A DNA stretch of 45,900 nt from Irineochytrium annulatum (Eukaryota > Chytridiomycota > Chytridiomycetes > Chytridiales > Chytridiaceae). The number at the start of each line of letters is the position of its first letter. The first letter of the stretch is position 1. The translations under genes were made by a program, and so were the position numbers. The notes beneath the pieces are model-generated. The model was not told the origin of the DNA, made no database searches, and saw nothing but the letters and a program-made list of their open reading frames with translations. Where the stretch lies: positions 1-45,900 of the forward strand of contig JADGJL010000087.1 of assembly GCA_027600665.1 (NCBI GenBank). The letters are read 5' to 3'. This document shows positions 27,054-36,722 of the stretch, one piece after another.

Positions 27054-28307
27054 ATGGCTTTTCAAAAACCGACGGGGACGCAGGACTTACTTCCTGGAGT
27101 TGTCGAGAAATGGCAGTACGTAGAAGAAAAAGCACGAGATCTGTGTCGACGGTTTAATTACCGCGAGATTCGTACACCGATCTTCGAACAGACTTCTTTA
27201 TTTGTACGTGGTGTAGGAGAGACTACCGATATCGTTGAGAAAGAAATGTATACCTTTGATGACAAAGGCAATCGCAGCATGACTCTTCGTCCAGAGGGAA
27301 CAGCCGGTGTTGTCCGTGCGTATGTAGAGAATAAAATCTACGGCGAACCGGATGTGAGCAAGTTGTATTACATCGGTCCGATGTTCCGGTATGAGCGTCC
27401 GCAGGCAGGTCGTCAGCGTCAGTTCCACCAGTTTGGTGTAGAAGCCATCGGTGCACTGGACCCGGCGATTGATGCCGAAGTCATCGCACTGGGCTACCAG
27501 TTGTGTGTAGAGCTCGGCTTGAAGGATGTTAAAGTGGAGATCAACTCCGTTGGCAACTCGACTAGCCGTGCAGAATACCGCGAGACATTACTTGGGTTCC
27601 TCAGACCGATGAAAGACAGCCTGTGCAAGGACTGCCAGTCCCGCATGGAGCGCAATCCGCTGCGTGTACTCGACTGCAAAGTCGATCAGGACAAATTCGT
27701 AGGGGCGCCTTCCATACTGGATAGCCTGGATGAAGAGTCTTTGAATCACTTTGTCAAGCTGCAGGCATACCTGGATGATTTCGGAGTAGATTATGCTGTG
27801 AACAATCGTCTGGTACGGGGCTTGGATTATTACACGCTGACTGCGTTTGAATTAAAAGCCCAAGGGATTGGAGCAATTGATACGGTTGGTGGCGGTGGCC
27901 GGTACAATGGTCTCGTTGGAGATATCGGCGGACCTGATCAGCCGGGCATCGGCTTCGGTATTGGTCTGGAGCGTATTCAACTGATTCTGGAGCACCAAAA
28001 TATTGAGGTGACTACGCTCGCTCCACTGGATGTGTACTTTGTTGCTCTGGGAGAGGCCGCTGATCGTGAAGTGAACCGACTGTTGTTCAAAATTCGTCAG
28101 TCTGGACTGTCTGGGGAACGTGATTATCTGGGCCGCAAGATGAAAGCCCAGATGAAATCAGCTGATCGTTTCAAATCCCGCTATACCGCCATCCTTGGTG
28201 ATGACGAGCTGGAGCGTGGTGAGATCGCCCTCAAGTCGATGGATACGGGAGAGCAACAAACCGTGAAGCTTGATGATCTGGTAGCAGCCATTCGCGAAAG
28301 TAAATAA
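27054..28307 (+). CDS. hisS: Histidyl-tRNA synthetase
   Basis: HisRS is a class II synthetase that charges tRNA-His. The 417-residue protein has the motif 2 region [16 protein letters not shown] and [19 protein letters not shown]. HisRS-specific motifs are [12 protein letters not shown] and GGGGRYNGL, and motif 3 is [13 protein letters not shown]-terminal anticodon-binding domain includes [21 protein letters not shown] at 27054 follows GGAGGG by 6 nt. It is the first gene after the T-box; aspS follows after 212 bp with no terminator seen between. That gap has a small CTGG/CCAG hairpin but nothing else I recognise. Confidence 0.97.
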   Translation: MAFQKPTGTQDLLPGVVEKWQYVEEKARDLCRRFNYREIRTPIFEQTSLFVRGVGETTDIVEKEMYTFDDKGNRSMTLRPEGTAGVVRAYVENKIYGEPDVSKLYYIGPMFRYERPQAGRQRQFHQFGVEAIGALDPAIDAEVIALGYQLCVELGLKDVKVEINSVGNSTSRAEYRETLLGFLRPMKDSLCKDCQSRMERNPLRVLDCKVDQDKFVGAPSILDSLDEESLNHFVKLQAYLDDFGVDYAVNNRLVRGLDYYTLTAFELKAQGIGAIDTVGGGGRYNGLVGDIGGPDQPGIGFGIGLERIQLILEHQNIEVTTLAPLDVYFVALGEAADREVNRLLFKIRQSGLSGERDYLGRKMKAQMKSADRFKSRYTAILGDDELERGEIALKSMDTGEQQTVKLDDLVAAIRESK

Positions 28308-28519
28308 GCACGAACTGTAAAATGGAGATTAAAACGTTCCATTAACACATTGATCCGGCAAAATTACTGAGGTTCATCAACGTTTCCAACGAATGGGGAG
28401 CTGGTGAGCCAGAGGTAACAAGCCTTTTCGAATACATGATCTACACGTAACCGGACTGTTGAAGAGCAGGTAATAACTGTCCATACAGAACGGAAATTCA
28501 CATAATGAGGAGTTTGGTT

Positions 28520-30298
28520 ATGAAAAGAAGTCATCATTGCGGCGCATTAACACCCGCACACATCGGTGAAACAGTAACATTGAACGGTTGGGTTCAAACC
28601 CGTCGTGACTTGGGGGGCGTACTCTTCATCGATCTGCGTGACCGCAGCGGGATTGTACAAGTTGTCTTTAACCCGGCTTATTCCGGCGAAGCTCTGCAAA
28701 TTGCAGATCGTGTACGTAGCGAGTATGTTATCGCTGTAACGGGTAAAGTCGTTAAACGTGATGCAGAAACAGTGAACAAAAATCTGCCTACTGGCGAAAT
28801 TGAAGTTCAAATCACTGAAATTGAAGTGCTGAATGCAGCCAAAACACCTCCATTCTTCATCGAAGATGGTGTAGAAGTGGATGAATCCCTTCGTTTGAAA
28901 TATCGTTACCTGGACCTGCGTCGTCCGGAAATGTTCGAAACACTGAAACTGCGTTCCAAAGCATCCAAAGTGTTCCGTGACTATCTGGATGGAGAAGAGT
29001 TCGTTGAAGTGGAAACACCAATCCTGACGAAGAGCTCCCCGGAAGGTGCGCGTGATTATCTCGTACCGAGCCGTGTGCATGAAGGTGAATTCTTCGCTTT
29101 GCCACAATCCCCACAAATCTACAAACAATTGCTGATGGTGGGTGGACTTGAGCGTTATTATCAGATCGCTCGCTGTTTCCGGGATGAGGATCTTCGTGCA
29201 GACCGTCAACCCGAATTCACGCAAGTCGACATCGAGACTTCCTTCCTGCAACAGGATGACCTGCTGCCAATGATGGAAGAACTGATGGCCAAATTGTTGC
29301 GTGAAACCAAAGGCATTGAGCTGGAACTGCCTTTCCAACGGATTACGTATGCAGATGCAATGGGTAAATACGGTTCAGACAAACCAGATCTGCGTTTCGG
29401 TATGGAACTGGTTGAAATGAACGATATCGTAGCAAACAGTGGTGTGAAAGTATTTGCTTCCGTCATCGAAAAAGGTGGAGAAGTGAAAGTGCTCAACGCT
29501 AAAGGCTGTGGCACATGGAGTCGTAAAGAGATCGATGATCTCGGACCATTTGCTGCACGTTACGGTGCGAAAGGTCTGGCTTGGATTCAAGTAAAAGACG
29601 GCGAGTTCAAAGGGCCAATCGTGAAGTTCTTCACTCCTGAAGAGATCGAAGCTGTCAAAGAACGTACAGGTGCTGAGGATGGCGACTTGTTGCTCTTCTC
29701 CGCAGACACGAAAAAAGTGGTTGCTGACGTACTGGGCGCATTGCGTCTGAAAATCGGCCGTCAACTCGGCCTGATCGATGACAGCAAATTCAAATTTGCT
29801 TGGGTTGTGGACTTCCCACTCCTTGGATATGATGAAGACGCCAAACGTTATGTGGCAGAACACCATCCGTTCACACGTCCAAAAGACGAAGATGTACATC
29901 TGTTCGACACAGATCCGGGTGCTATTCGTGCTCAAGCCTATGACCTTGTTCTCAATGGTTATGAAGTAGGTGGCGGTTCGATGCGTATCTACAAACGTGA
30001 CGTTCAGGAGAAAATGTTTGCTGCCCTTGGACTCTCTCCAGAAGTAGCGAATGAGAAATTTGGCTACCTGCTCGAAGCATTCGAATATGGAACTCCACCG
30101 CATGGCGGAATTGCCTTTGGTCTTGACCGTTTGGTGATGTTGCTGGCGGGCCGCACGAATTTGCGTGAAACGATTGCCTTCCCGAAAACGGCAAGTGCAA
30201 CGGATCTGCTGATGAATGCACCTTCCGAAGTGGATGACTCGCAATTGGAACAACTTCATATTCGCGTAGCCCGTAAACCGGTAGCGGAAAAGAAATAA
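28520..30298 (+). CDS. aspS: Aspartyl-tRNA synthetase
   Basis: AspRS is a class IIb synthetase. The 592-residue bacterial-type protein has an N-terminal OB-fold anticodon domain ([23 protein letters not shown] region), motif 2 in [16 protein letters not shown], a central GAD insertion of bacterial type and motif 3 [14 protein letters not shown] at 28520 lies 7 nt after GAGGAG; the in-frame ATG at 28505 precedes that site. It is transcribed with hisS and tcdA. Whether it is discriminating or also charges tRNA-Asn cannot be judged by eye. Confidence 0.97.
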   Translation: MKRSHHCGALTPAHIGETVTLNGWVQTRRDLGGVLFIDLRDRSGIVQVVFNPAYSGEALQIADRVRSEYVIAVTGKVVKRDAETVNKNLPTGEIEVQITEIEVLNAAKTPPFFIEDGVEVDESLRLKYRYLDLRRPEMFETLKLRSKASKVFRDYLDGEEFVEVETPILTKSSPEGARDYLVPSRVHEGEFFALPQSPQIYKQLLMVGGLERYYQIARCFRDEDLRADRQPEFTQVDIETSFLQQDDLLPMMEELMAKLLRETKGIELELPFQRITYADAMGKYGSDKPDLRFGMELVEMNDIVANSGVKVFASVIEKGGEVKVLNAKGCGTWSRKEIDDLGPFAARYGAKGLAWIQVKDGEFKGPIVKFFTPEEIEAVKERTGAEDGDLLLFSADTKKVVADVLGALRLKIGRQLGLIDDSKFKFAWVVDFPLLGYDEDAKRYVAEHHPFTRPKDEDVHLFDTDPGAIRAQAYDLVLNGYEVGGGSMRIYKRDVQEKMFAALGLSPEVANEKFGYLLEAFEYGTPPHGGIAFGLDRLVMLLAGRTNLRETIAFPKTASATDLLMNAPSEVDDSQLEQLHIRVARKPVAEKK

Positions 30299-30316
30299 AG
30301 GAGGCATCGATTCTCA

Positions 30317-31075
30317 ATGCTCCATCAATTTTCAAGAACAGAGCTTGCGATCGGACCTGAAGGTCTGGACGCATTGAAAAATAGTACAGTCGCTGTGCTC
30401 GGTATTGGCGGCGTGGGTGGAATTGCTGTAGAAGCTCTTGCCCGTAGCGGCGTTGGACGCATCATTCTGATTGATAAAGATGTCGTGGACATTACTAACA
30501 TCAACCGCCAGATTCATGCGCTGACCACAACAGTGGGACAGAAAAAAGCGGACCTGATGGTGGAACGGGTGAAACTGATCAATCCGGAATGTGATGCCAT
30601 TGCATTGAATATGTTTTACACGGAAGAAACGTATGAGGAACTGTTCAAATATGAACTGGATTATGTGCTGGATGCATCCGACACGATTATCTACAAAATC
30701 CATCTCATTAAAGAGTGCCTGAAACGTAAAATTCCGATGATTTCCAGCATGGGTGCGGCGAATAAAATGGATCCAACGAAATTCCAGGTTGCGGATATTT
30801 CGAAAACGACCATGGACCCGATTGCCCGTGTTGTGCGTACCACACTTCGTAAAGACGGCATTAAAAAAGGTGTAAAAGTGGTCTTCTCGACTGAAAAGCC
30901 GATGAAACCGCGCGAGGACGTAACCCAAAAAATCGTTCCCGAGAATGCTCCGGAAATTCGCAAGGCCAAACAGCCACCTGCGAGTAACTCATTCGTGCCT
31001 CCGGTAGCCGGACTGATTATGGTCAGTGTTGCAATTAAGGATTTGTTAGAAATTGCAGAGAACAAGCAGCAATAA
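30317..31075 (+). CDS. tcdA: tRNA threonylcarbamoyladenosine dehydratase TcdA (YrvM)
   Basis: TcdA is an E1-like enzyme that cyclises t6A37 to ct6A in tRNAs reading ANN codons. The 252-residue protein has a ThiF/MoeB fold with AVLGIGGVGGIAVEALARSG as the nucleotide loop, then INRQIHAL and DYVLDASDTI. A Lys-rich stretch leads to the C-terminal PPVAGLIMVSVAIKDLL. AAAGGAGG overlaps the aspS stop, 12 nt before the ATG, so it is the third gene of the T-box operon. A clear terminator follows. Confidence 0.93.
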   Translation: MLHQFSRTELAIGPEGLDALKNSTVAVLGIGGVGGIAVEALARSGVGRIILIDKDVVDITNINRQIHALTTTVGQKKADLMVERVKLINPECDAIALNMFYTEETYEELFKYELDYVLDASDTIIYKIHLIKECLKRKIPMISSMGAANKMDPTKFQVADISKTTMDPIARVVRTTLRKDGIKKGVKVVFSTEKPMKPREDVTQKIVPENAPEIRKAKQPPASNSFVPPVAGLIMVSVAIKDLLEIAENKQQ

Positions 31076-31093
31076 CTTGCTGCCAACAGAAGA

Positions 31094-31127
31094 AGCGTAG
31101 ATGCCCTTAAGGCATCTGCGCTTTTTT
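31094..31127 (+). terminator. Terminator after tcdA
   Basis: AGCGTAGATGCC pairs with GGCATCTGCGCT (one G-T pair) around CTTAA, followed by a T-run. It closes the hisS-aspS-tcdA operon. The following 31128-31295 stretch shows no gene. Confidence 0.93.
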
Positions 31128-31295
31128 GTATGATTATACCCCGGAAGATGGAGCGGATGAGACATCAAACGTCTATGATAGACGAACCGCATTCCTGAAG
31201 AAATGTCAGAGTTACGTCATGTACTTCAACGTCAAAACCGTGTATGATATTCACTGCTGCGCGAAATGATGATACATACATAAAAGAATTTGCGG

Positions 31296-31526
31296 CTATA
31301 TAAGCTGAATAAGGTTTACACAAGAACGAAGAGGACAGAAGAAACCTGAAGAAGCAGAGCGTTCGCCTAAAAGCTTTCTTAAAGAAAGCTACATCGGAAG
31401 CATACGCTATCACCGGATTCGTACATTTAAAAATTCAAACAAAAAATCTGGGGATAACAGCGATCGGAAGGTTGTTCTGTTAACGTAGTGGTGGAGTGTA
31501 AATACTCAGTTATTCAGCTTATATAG
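31296..31526 (+). repeat. Intergenic structured repeat, copy B, with 17-bp inverted ends
   Basis: CTATATAAGCTGAATAA (31296-31312) is the exact reverse complement of TTATTCAGCTTATATAG (31510-31526). Further in, TTTACAC (31315-31321) pairs with GTGTAAA (31496-31502). The core matches copy A: AGCGT (31358-31362) with ACGCT (31404-31408), hairpin AGCTTTC-TTAAA-GAAAGCT (31372-31390), CCGGATT (31413-31419) with AATCTGG (31445-31451), TATC/GATA, then GGATAACAGCGAT. It ends about 20 bp before the permease start, in the same orientation relative to the gene as copy A. No transposase is present. It could be a MITE-like element or a mobile structured RNA. Confidence 0.88.
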
Positions 31527-31546
31527 AGAGAGGGGAATAGAACGAA

Positions 31547-32845
31547 ATGAAACACGGATGGATGGCCAGACGTCTTGGCATGGAGCCAGGAGACCAGTGG
31601 AAGAAGGAAGTTGTGGCGGGAGCCATTTCCTATTTTGCCGTGGTCTATATCGTTATGGTCAATGCTACAATTCTTTCCGATGCCGGAATGCCTTTGCAGG
31701 CAGCTATGGTTGGAACCCTGCTGACATCGATCGCAGGCTGTTTACTCATGGCATTTGGCGGAAAATCACCAATTATCGTTGTACCCGGAATGGGGATTAA
31801 TGCATTTTTCACGTATACACTCGTACATTCCATGAAATTAAGCTGGCAAGAAGCGCTGGCCGTTGTAACCGTTACAGGTATATTGTTTGCCATTGTTGCG
31901 TTTACTTCTCTATACAAAATGATCAGCGAAGCCATTCCCAAAAATCTGCAGCATGGTATTACGGTGGGGATTGGCTTGTTCCTCACGTTTATTGGTTTGC
32001 AAAAAAGTGGAATCGTTATCGCGCATCAGACGACATTTGTCGCGATTGGTCACTTTAATGATCCGAATGTCATTACAGCCTGCGTTACGCTGGTGCTGGC
32101 CTTGATTTTATTTATCCGTAATGTGCAAGGCGGACTTCTAATTAGTATTTTGGTCGGGACAGGTCTTGCCTATGTACTTGGAGCAGTGAACCCGGGTGAA
32201 TCCGTATCAGCGATGGATGCGCTACGTCAATATGGCGGTTTGTTTGGTGAATTGTCCTTGATGAAGCTGGCTGATGTAGCATTCTGGATCGCGGTATTTT
32301 TGCTGCTGCTGATTGTGGTGTTCGAAAATATCGGTTTAATTACAGCTCAGACACAGATGATTGGTCGTCCGAAGCGCTTCAAGGGAAGTCTGCGGGCACT
32401 ATCGATTAGTACCGTGCTGGCAGGCATATTTGGAAGCAGTCCTCCAGTGGCCGCCGCCGAGACGACAGCTGGTATTGCCGCAGGTGGACGCACAGGGTTA
32501 ACTCCACTCGTTACAGCCGTGTTGTTTGGGGCAACCTTTTTCTTCATCCCTCTGCTCGGTTACATTCCAGACAGTGCGATTGCACCCATTTTGATCATTA
32601 TTGGCGGTCTGATGGTGCAAGGTGTGAAAGATATGGACTTTGGTGACTTTACAGAGGCTTTTCCTGCTTTTCTGATCATGGTCATGATTCCATTTACATA
32701 TAGCATCGTGGACGGGATGGCGTTTGGATTTATTGCCTATCCACTTGCGAAGCTGGCAGCAGGTCAGGGTAAACAGGTGCCTGTGGTCATGTATGGCATA
32801 TCCATCCTCTTTTTGGCCAATTTTGTGCTGCACGGCATCTTGTAA
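31547..32845 (+). CDS. NCS2/AzgA-type purine (adenine/guanine/hypoxanthine) permease
   Basis: A 432-residue membrane protein with about 12-13 hydrophobic segments of the AzgA/PbuG/PbuO branch. Landmarks are GAISYFAVVYIVMVNATILSD-type N-terminal sequence, VVPGMGINAFFTYTLV, GITVGIGLFLTFIGLQ, and the signature GSSPPVAAAETTAGIAAGGRTGL. Substrate is inferred as a purine base but the exact base cannot be assigned. GAGAGGGGAA lies about 8 nt upstream of ATG. Repeat copy B occupies most of its leader. I looked for a guanine riboswitch and did not find one. Confidence 0.9.
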   Translation: MKHGWMARRLGMEPGDQWKKEVVAGAISYFAVVYIVMVNATILSDAGMPLQAAMVGTLLTSIAGCLLMAFGGKSPIIVVPGMGINAFFTYTLVHSMKLSWQEALAVVTVTGILFAIVAFTSLYKMISEAIPKNLQHGITVGIGLFLTFIGLQKSGIVIAHQTTFVAIGHFNDPNVITACVTLVLALILFIRNVQGGLLISILVGTGLAYVLGAVNPGESVSAMDALRQYGGLFGELSLMKLADVAFWIAVFLLLLIVVFENIGLITAQTQMIGRPKRFKGSLRALSISTVLAGIFGSSPPVAAAETTAGIAAGGRTGLTPLVTAVLFGATFFFIPLLGYIPDSAIAPILIIIGGLMVQGVKDMDFGDFTEAFPAFLIMVMIPFTYSIVDGMAFGFIAYPLAKLAAGQGKQVPVVMYGISILFLANFVLHGIL

Positions 32846-32930
32846 AGTTGTGTTATACAACAAAAGGCAACGTTATATAAGTTCATACGTATGATTTCTG
32901 GTGAGCAGATGTAGAACGGGAGGAACGGGA

Positions 32931-34730
32931 ATGGAAGAACAGCAGCAAGCAGGGCAGAAGGAACCGAAGGTAGGAAAAAAAGGATTTAAGGATTTCGTCA
33001 AGCTAATCGCTTCCACGAACCCGCCAAAACTGATTCTGATCCTGGCCCTCATCCTGACCTTGATTCAGACGACGGCCGGACTGATTGTGCCACTGATGAC
33101 CAAAGGTCTGATTGATGGACTAACCACTTCGGCACTGAACAAATCGGTTATTTTATTGTTGCTCGGTGCATTTGTGATTCAGGCGATTGCCTCGGGTATC
33201 AGCATTTATATGTTAAATTACGCAGGACAACGTGTGGTCGCCACACTTCGCACGAAGCTGTGGAACAAGGTATTGTCGCTGCGAATGCCATATTTCGATC
33301 GCAATCGGACAGGCGATACGATGAGCCGGATTACGAATGATACAAGCCAGATCATGACGTTGATTGCAGATTATCTGGTCTCCTTTGTGTCGAACATCGT
33401 TGCCGTTGTAGGTGGAGTGGCGTTACTTTTTTATTTGGATTGGGTGATGTCACTCATTATTCTGAGTCTGGTGCCACTTACGCTGTTGATCCTGTTGCCA
33501 GTGGGGAGGAAGATGTACAAAATCTCCAAGAAACAGCAGGATGAGATGGCAGGTCTTACATCCGTACTTAGTCAGGTTATTGGTGAGATTCGCTTGGTCA
33601 AAGCGTATGGAACGGAGAAACAGGAATCAGAAGCCGGGGATTCCCGGATTCGTAAAATGTTTGCTTTTGGCTTGCAGGAAGCACGCATCCTTGCGCTGAT
33701 CGGTCCTTTGTTTACATTTGTCATGACGGCAGTATTGGTCGTTATTCTTGGTGTAGGGGGAATGCGTGTAGCGTCTGGTATGCTGTCACCAGGTGAACTG
33801 GTCGCCTTTATATTGCTGTTGTTCCAGGTCATTATGCCAATGGGGCAGTTCACAACACTATACTCCCGTTTGCAAAAAGTTGTAGGTGCGACAGAGCGCA
33901 TACAAGCTATTCTTGCTGATGAGGAAGAGCCGCATCACAGCACCAAGGTAGCTCCAAAAGGAAATGAGACGATTGCGTTCCATGATGTACACTTTTCCTA
34001 TGTCACAGGTGAAGAAGTGTTGCACGGAATTAATCTGACGGTACCTACACGTAAAGTGACCGCGATTGTTGGTCCAAGCGGTAGCGGTAAATCAACACTG
34101 TTCTCTTTGATGGAGCAGTTTTATATGCCCGATTCAGGCCATATTTCGTATGGGGGACAAGCGATAACGGACTATTCTTTGTCATCCTGGCGCAGCAAGA
34201 TTGGGTATGTATCTCAGGAAAGTCCCCTTATGGCGGGTACGATCAAAGACAATATCACGTACGGATTGGACCGTGAGGTCACGATGGATGAGATCCGTCG
34301 AGCTGCCGAGATGGCTTATTCTGCCGATTTTATCGACAAGTTGCCACAGGGATATGAGACGGAAGTAGGCGAGAGGGGAATTAAGTTATCCGGGGGACAA
34401 CGTCAGCGGATTGCTATTGCACGGGCGCTGCTACGAAGTCCTGACATTCTCATGTTGGATGAAGCAACGTCCAGTCTGGACAGTACCTCGGAGTATGAAG
34501 TACAGCAGGCATTGTCCAATTTGATGGAGGGCAGAACTACAATCGTGATCGCACACCGATTGTCCACCGTGGTGGACTCCGATCAGATTGTTGTACTAGA
34601 GCATGGACATGTGACCGGAACAGGAACTCATGCTGAATTAATTGGCACTCATCCGGTATACCGTGAATTAGCACAGAAACAGTTTGTGGCACAGGAAGGA
34701 AACGCAGCTACAGTACAAAACGAAGAGTAA
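32931..34730 (+). CDS. ABC half-transporter, multidrug export type (BmrA/LmrA-like)
   Basis: A 599-residue type IV exporter half-molecule: six membrane helices (about residues 35-310), then an ATPase domain with Walker A GPSGSGKST, signature LSGGQRQRIAIARAL, Walker B ILMLDEATSSLD and the H-loop AHRLST. It should work as a homodimer. A Lys/Gln-rich cytosolic N-terminus precedes the first helix. ATG at 32931 follows CGGGAGGAACGGGA; the longer frame from 32901 starts upstream of that site. Substrate unknown. A TetR gene lies downstream after a terminator, so control by it is possible but not shown. Confidence 0.92.
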   Translation: MEEQQQAGQKEPKVGKKGFKDFVKLIASTNPPKLILILALILTLIQTTAGLIVPLMTKGLIDGLTTSALNKSVILLLLGAFVIQAIASGISIYMLNYAGQRVVATLRTKLWNKVLSLRMPYFDRNRTGDTMSRITNDTSQIMTLIADYLVSFVSNIVAVVGGVALLFYLDWVMSLIILSLVPLTLLILLPVGRKMYKISKKQQDEMAGLTSVLSQVIGEIRLVKAYGTEKQESEAGDSRIRKMFAFGLQEARILALIGPLFTFVMTAVLVVILGVGGMRVASGMLSPGELVAFILLLFQVIMPMGQFTTLYSRLQKVVGATERIQAILADEEEPHHSTKVAPKGNETIAFHDVHFSYVTGEEVLHGINLTVPTRKVTAIVGPSGSGKSTLFSLMEQFYMPDSGHISYGGQAITDYSLSSWRSKIGYVSQESPLMAGTIKDNITYGLDREVTMDEIRRAAEMAYSADFIDKLPQGYETEVGERGIKLSGGQRQRIAIARALLRSPDILMLDEATSSLDSTSEYEVQQALSNLMEGRTTIVIAHRLSTVVDSDQIVVLEHGHVTGTGTHAELIGTHPVYRELAQKQFVAQEGNAATVQNEE

Positions 34731-34743
34731 TTCCCATTATTGC

Positions 34744-34799
34744 AGGATCTCCGTTATACCTCTGAGGTATTTCAACGGAGATCCTTTTTCTTTTTTTTT
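34744..34799 (+). terminator. Terminator after the ABC transporter gene
   Basis: AGGATCTCCGTT (34744-34755) pairs with AACGGAGATCCT (34774-34785). An inner ATACC/GGTAT stem sits in the middle. A long T-rich run follows. Confidence 0.95.
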
Positions 34800-34812
34800 G
34801 AAATTCCTCATA

Positions 34813-34862
34813 TTTACAGTAGGACCAACATACTCTATATTATAGATACCGACCGTTGGTAT
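34813..34862 (+). promoter_or_regulatory. Promoter with overlapping TetR-type operator
   Basis: TTTACA (34813-34818) and TATATT (34836-34841) have a 17-bp spacer. Just downstream, ATACC-GACCGTT-GGTAT (34846-34862) is an inverted repeat over the probable start site. A TetR-family gene begins 17 bp later, so autorepression is likely. Confidence 0.65.
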
Positions 34863-34878
34863 GTATAAGGAGGGCATT

Positions 34879-35544
34879 ATGGCCAGAAATAAATACCCTG
34901 AGCAGACACTGGACCTGATTCTGGCAGTCTCAACTCAAATGTTTACCGAAAAGGGATATGAAAAGACCAGTATTCAAGACATTATAGATGAATTAGGTAT
35001 GTCCAAAGGTGCAATATATCATCATTTCAAGTCCAAGGAGGATATCCTTAGTGCAGTGATGGAGAAGGAGCTTGGGCGGGCAGAAGACATGTTTATGGAA
35101 CTCATCCAGAACACGCATGCTCCGAATGCCAGACAGAAGCTCATCAGTATTTTGGAAAATATTATTGTTGATCCTGGCATTCAGTCTAACTCCATTGATC
35201 AGGTTCTAAGCACTCAGATCAAGAATCCACAGTTTGTACTTGGTGGAATCAGGAAGGGTGTTCTAAAAGACGCACGAATTATTGCCAATATCATGGAGCA
35301 AGGCAAGAGTGATGGATCGATCTCTGTCGAATATCCGCTGGAATGCGCTGAAATCTTCATGCTACTCGTTAATATCTGGATCAACCCTCTTCTTTTTGGA
35401 CGGGATGAGGCACAGACATTGGAAAGACTCAAGTTTCTACAGCACATGATGAAGCTTTTGGGAGTGGATATCGTAAGTGAACAGCTTATTCAACGTATTA
35501 CCAATCGGCATGCCAGCACGGGAGGTTATGTGAATCCGGAGTAA
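34879..35544 (+). CDS. TetR/AcrR-family transcriptional regulator
   Basis: A 221-residue repressor-type protein. The N-terminal helix-turn-helix is clear: FTEKGYEKTSIQDIIDELGMSKGAIYHHFKSKEDIL. A helical ligand-binding domain follows (about 65-200). ATG at 34879 lies 5 nt after AAGGAGG (34867-34873); an earlier ATG at 34861 overlaps the operator and precedes that site. It is followed after about 38 bp by the DUF4097-like gene, probably co-transcribed. The ligand is unknown. Confidence 0.92.
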   Translation: MARNKYPEQTLDLILAVSTQMFTEKGYEKTSIQDIIDELGMSKGAIYHHFKSKEDILSAVMEKELGRAEDMFMELIQNTHAPNARQKLISILENIIVDPGIQSNSIDQVLSTQIKNPQFVLGGIRKGVLKDARIIANIMEQGKSDGSISVEYPLECAEIFMLLVNIWINPLLFGRDEAQTLERLKFLQHMMKLLGVDIVSEQLIQRITNRHASTGGYVNPE

Positions 35545-35582
35545 GCACACACACATGCTTGTTTGAAATGGAGATGGGAACG

Positions 35583-36374
35583 ATGTTCAAAAATAGTGAG
35601 CTTGCCCTATGCAAGAGCCTAGATATTGATCAATCCATTCATGATATACAGCTAAATTGGTTATCAGGAGATATCAGTATTCTTCCGAGTGTGGATGAAC
35701 TGATTCACGTCACGCAATATGCGGATGTGTGGTTCTCCAAGCGAAGACTGATGCAAGTTGACATACGTGGAGGAACCTTAAACATCGTAGACGGAAGAAA
35801 GATGAGAGGTCTCATCGGGTTAAATATAGGTCGAACAGCATTGAAAATTCATCTACCAGCTCGGGTTTATAAACGTATTTTGCTAAACTCCACAGGAGGA
35901 CAACTCCGGTTGAATCGACTTCTGGCCACTCGCTGTCAATGTAAGATCACCTCAGGTCGTGTAGAATTGTCAGGGAAGATGGGTGAGCTTGAATTGTACG
36001 CAGTGGCATCCACAGTGAGTGGACAACATCTTTGTGCAGATAAATTCAATCTTCAATCCACTTCAGCCAAAATGGACATTTCGGGAGAATTCCGCCACTT
36101 GCAATTTACCATTACAGGCAGAAGTTTAAATATGGAATGTCTTAATATGCCGGAGAGCTTGTATTCCGTATCCACGGGGGGACAGGCAGTAGTCTCCATT
36201 CCAGATAACGAAGGTTTCCAAATTATACTTAAAGAAAGATCAGGAGCACTTAAAAGTGAATTTGATTTGACTCCCCTTCACGGGGACAGCAATAATCTAA
36301 TACACAAAAGTGGAAAAAGTGAATTCCAAGTGGATATTCGAGGAGGAGCTTTTCATTTAAAACACAGGAAATAA
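35583..36374 (+). CDS. DUF4097-like beta-repeat protein, hypothetical
   Basis: About 263 residues, predicted soluble and rich in short beta strands, as in DUF4097 (putative adhesin) proteins. The motif QVDIRGG occurs twice: near the N-terminal third (MQVDIRGGTLNIVDG) and at the very end (FQVDIRGGAFHLKHRK). No signal peptide or anchor is visible, so the adhesin label should not be taken literally. Several starts are possible (TTG 35559, ATG 35568, 35574, 35583). ATG 35583 has GGAG 9 nt upstream. It lies between a TetR gene and a small membrane protein gene, probably in one operon. Confidence 0.65.
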   Translation: MFKNSELALCKSLDIDQSIHDIQLNWLSGDISILPSVDELIHVTQYADVWFSKRRLMQVDIRGGTLNIVDGRKMRGLIGLNIGRTALKIHLPARVYKRILLNSTGGQLRLNRLLATRCQCKITSGRVELSGKMGELELYAVASTVSGQHLCADKFNLQSTSAKMDISGEFRHLQFTITGRSLNMECLNMPESLYSVSTGGQAVVSIPDNEGFQIILKERSGALKSEFDLTPLHGDSNNLIHKSGKSEFQVDIRGGAFHLKHRK

Positions 36375-36415
36375 GAGACTAATCGTGTGTACTGAAAACA
36401 ATGGGGGCAGATATC

Positions 36416-36586
36416 ATGGCTGGTTGGATCGTAGGAATTAGTTTTTCCACCATCGTATTGCTAATTGGGATTTACGGCGTATTGAACAGCAGGCACAGGC
36501 AGACCAGAAACAAGTGGGCTTGGTGGTTTATTTTGTTTGGTTGTTGTGCGCTTGTCAGTGCCATCATTAATTATCAATTCAGATGA
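36416..36586 (+). CDS. Small membrane protein, two hydrophobic segments
   Basis: A 56-residue protein with two predicted membrane helices (WIVGISFSTIVLLIGIYGVL and WWFILFGCCALVSAIINY) joined by a basic turn (NSRHRQTRNK). I do not recognise a family. ATG at 36416 follows GGGGGC by about 7 nt; an upstream ATG at 36401 is in frame but precedes that site. The close position after the DUF4097-like gene suggests co-transcription. Confidence 0.6.
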   Translation: MAGWIVGISFSTIVLLIGIYGVLNSRHRQTRNKWAWWFILFGCCALVSAIINYQFR

Positions 36587-36722
36587 GCCTCATATATTAC
36601 AAAAGTAAGCCTACAAAACGGATGTGGCTTTCAATTGCCCTATGTGATATAGTAAGTATCCTTTTGTATTTCCAGATCTAGGCGATACAGAGCAAAACAT
36701 ATTCTTAGGAGGTAACTGAAAC

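Noticed and set aside
28308..28519. Second T-box or terminator between hisS and aspS
   Set aside because: No T-box sequence, no hairpin with a T-run; only a small CTGG/CCAG hairpin is present, so the genes are treated as co-transcribed.
28547..29338. Long minus-strand frames opposite aspS (also 29375-30307 and 30332-30928)
   Set aside because: They are shadow frames of strongly coding aspS and tcdA, without ribosome sites or protein-like domains.
31128..31546. Guanine riboswitch before the purine permease
   Set aside because: The conserved purine aptamer junction sequences are absent; the leader is instead filled by the repeat element.
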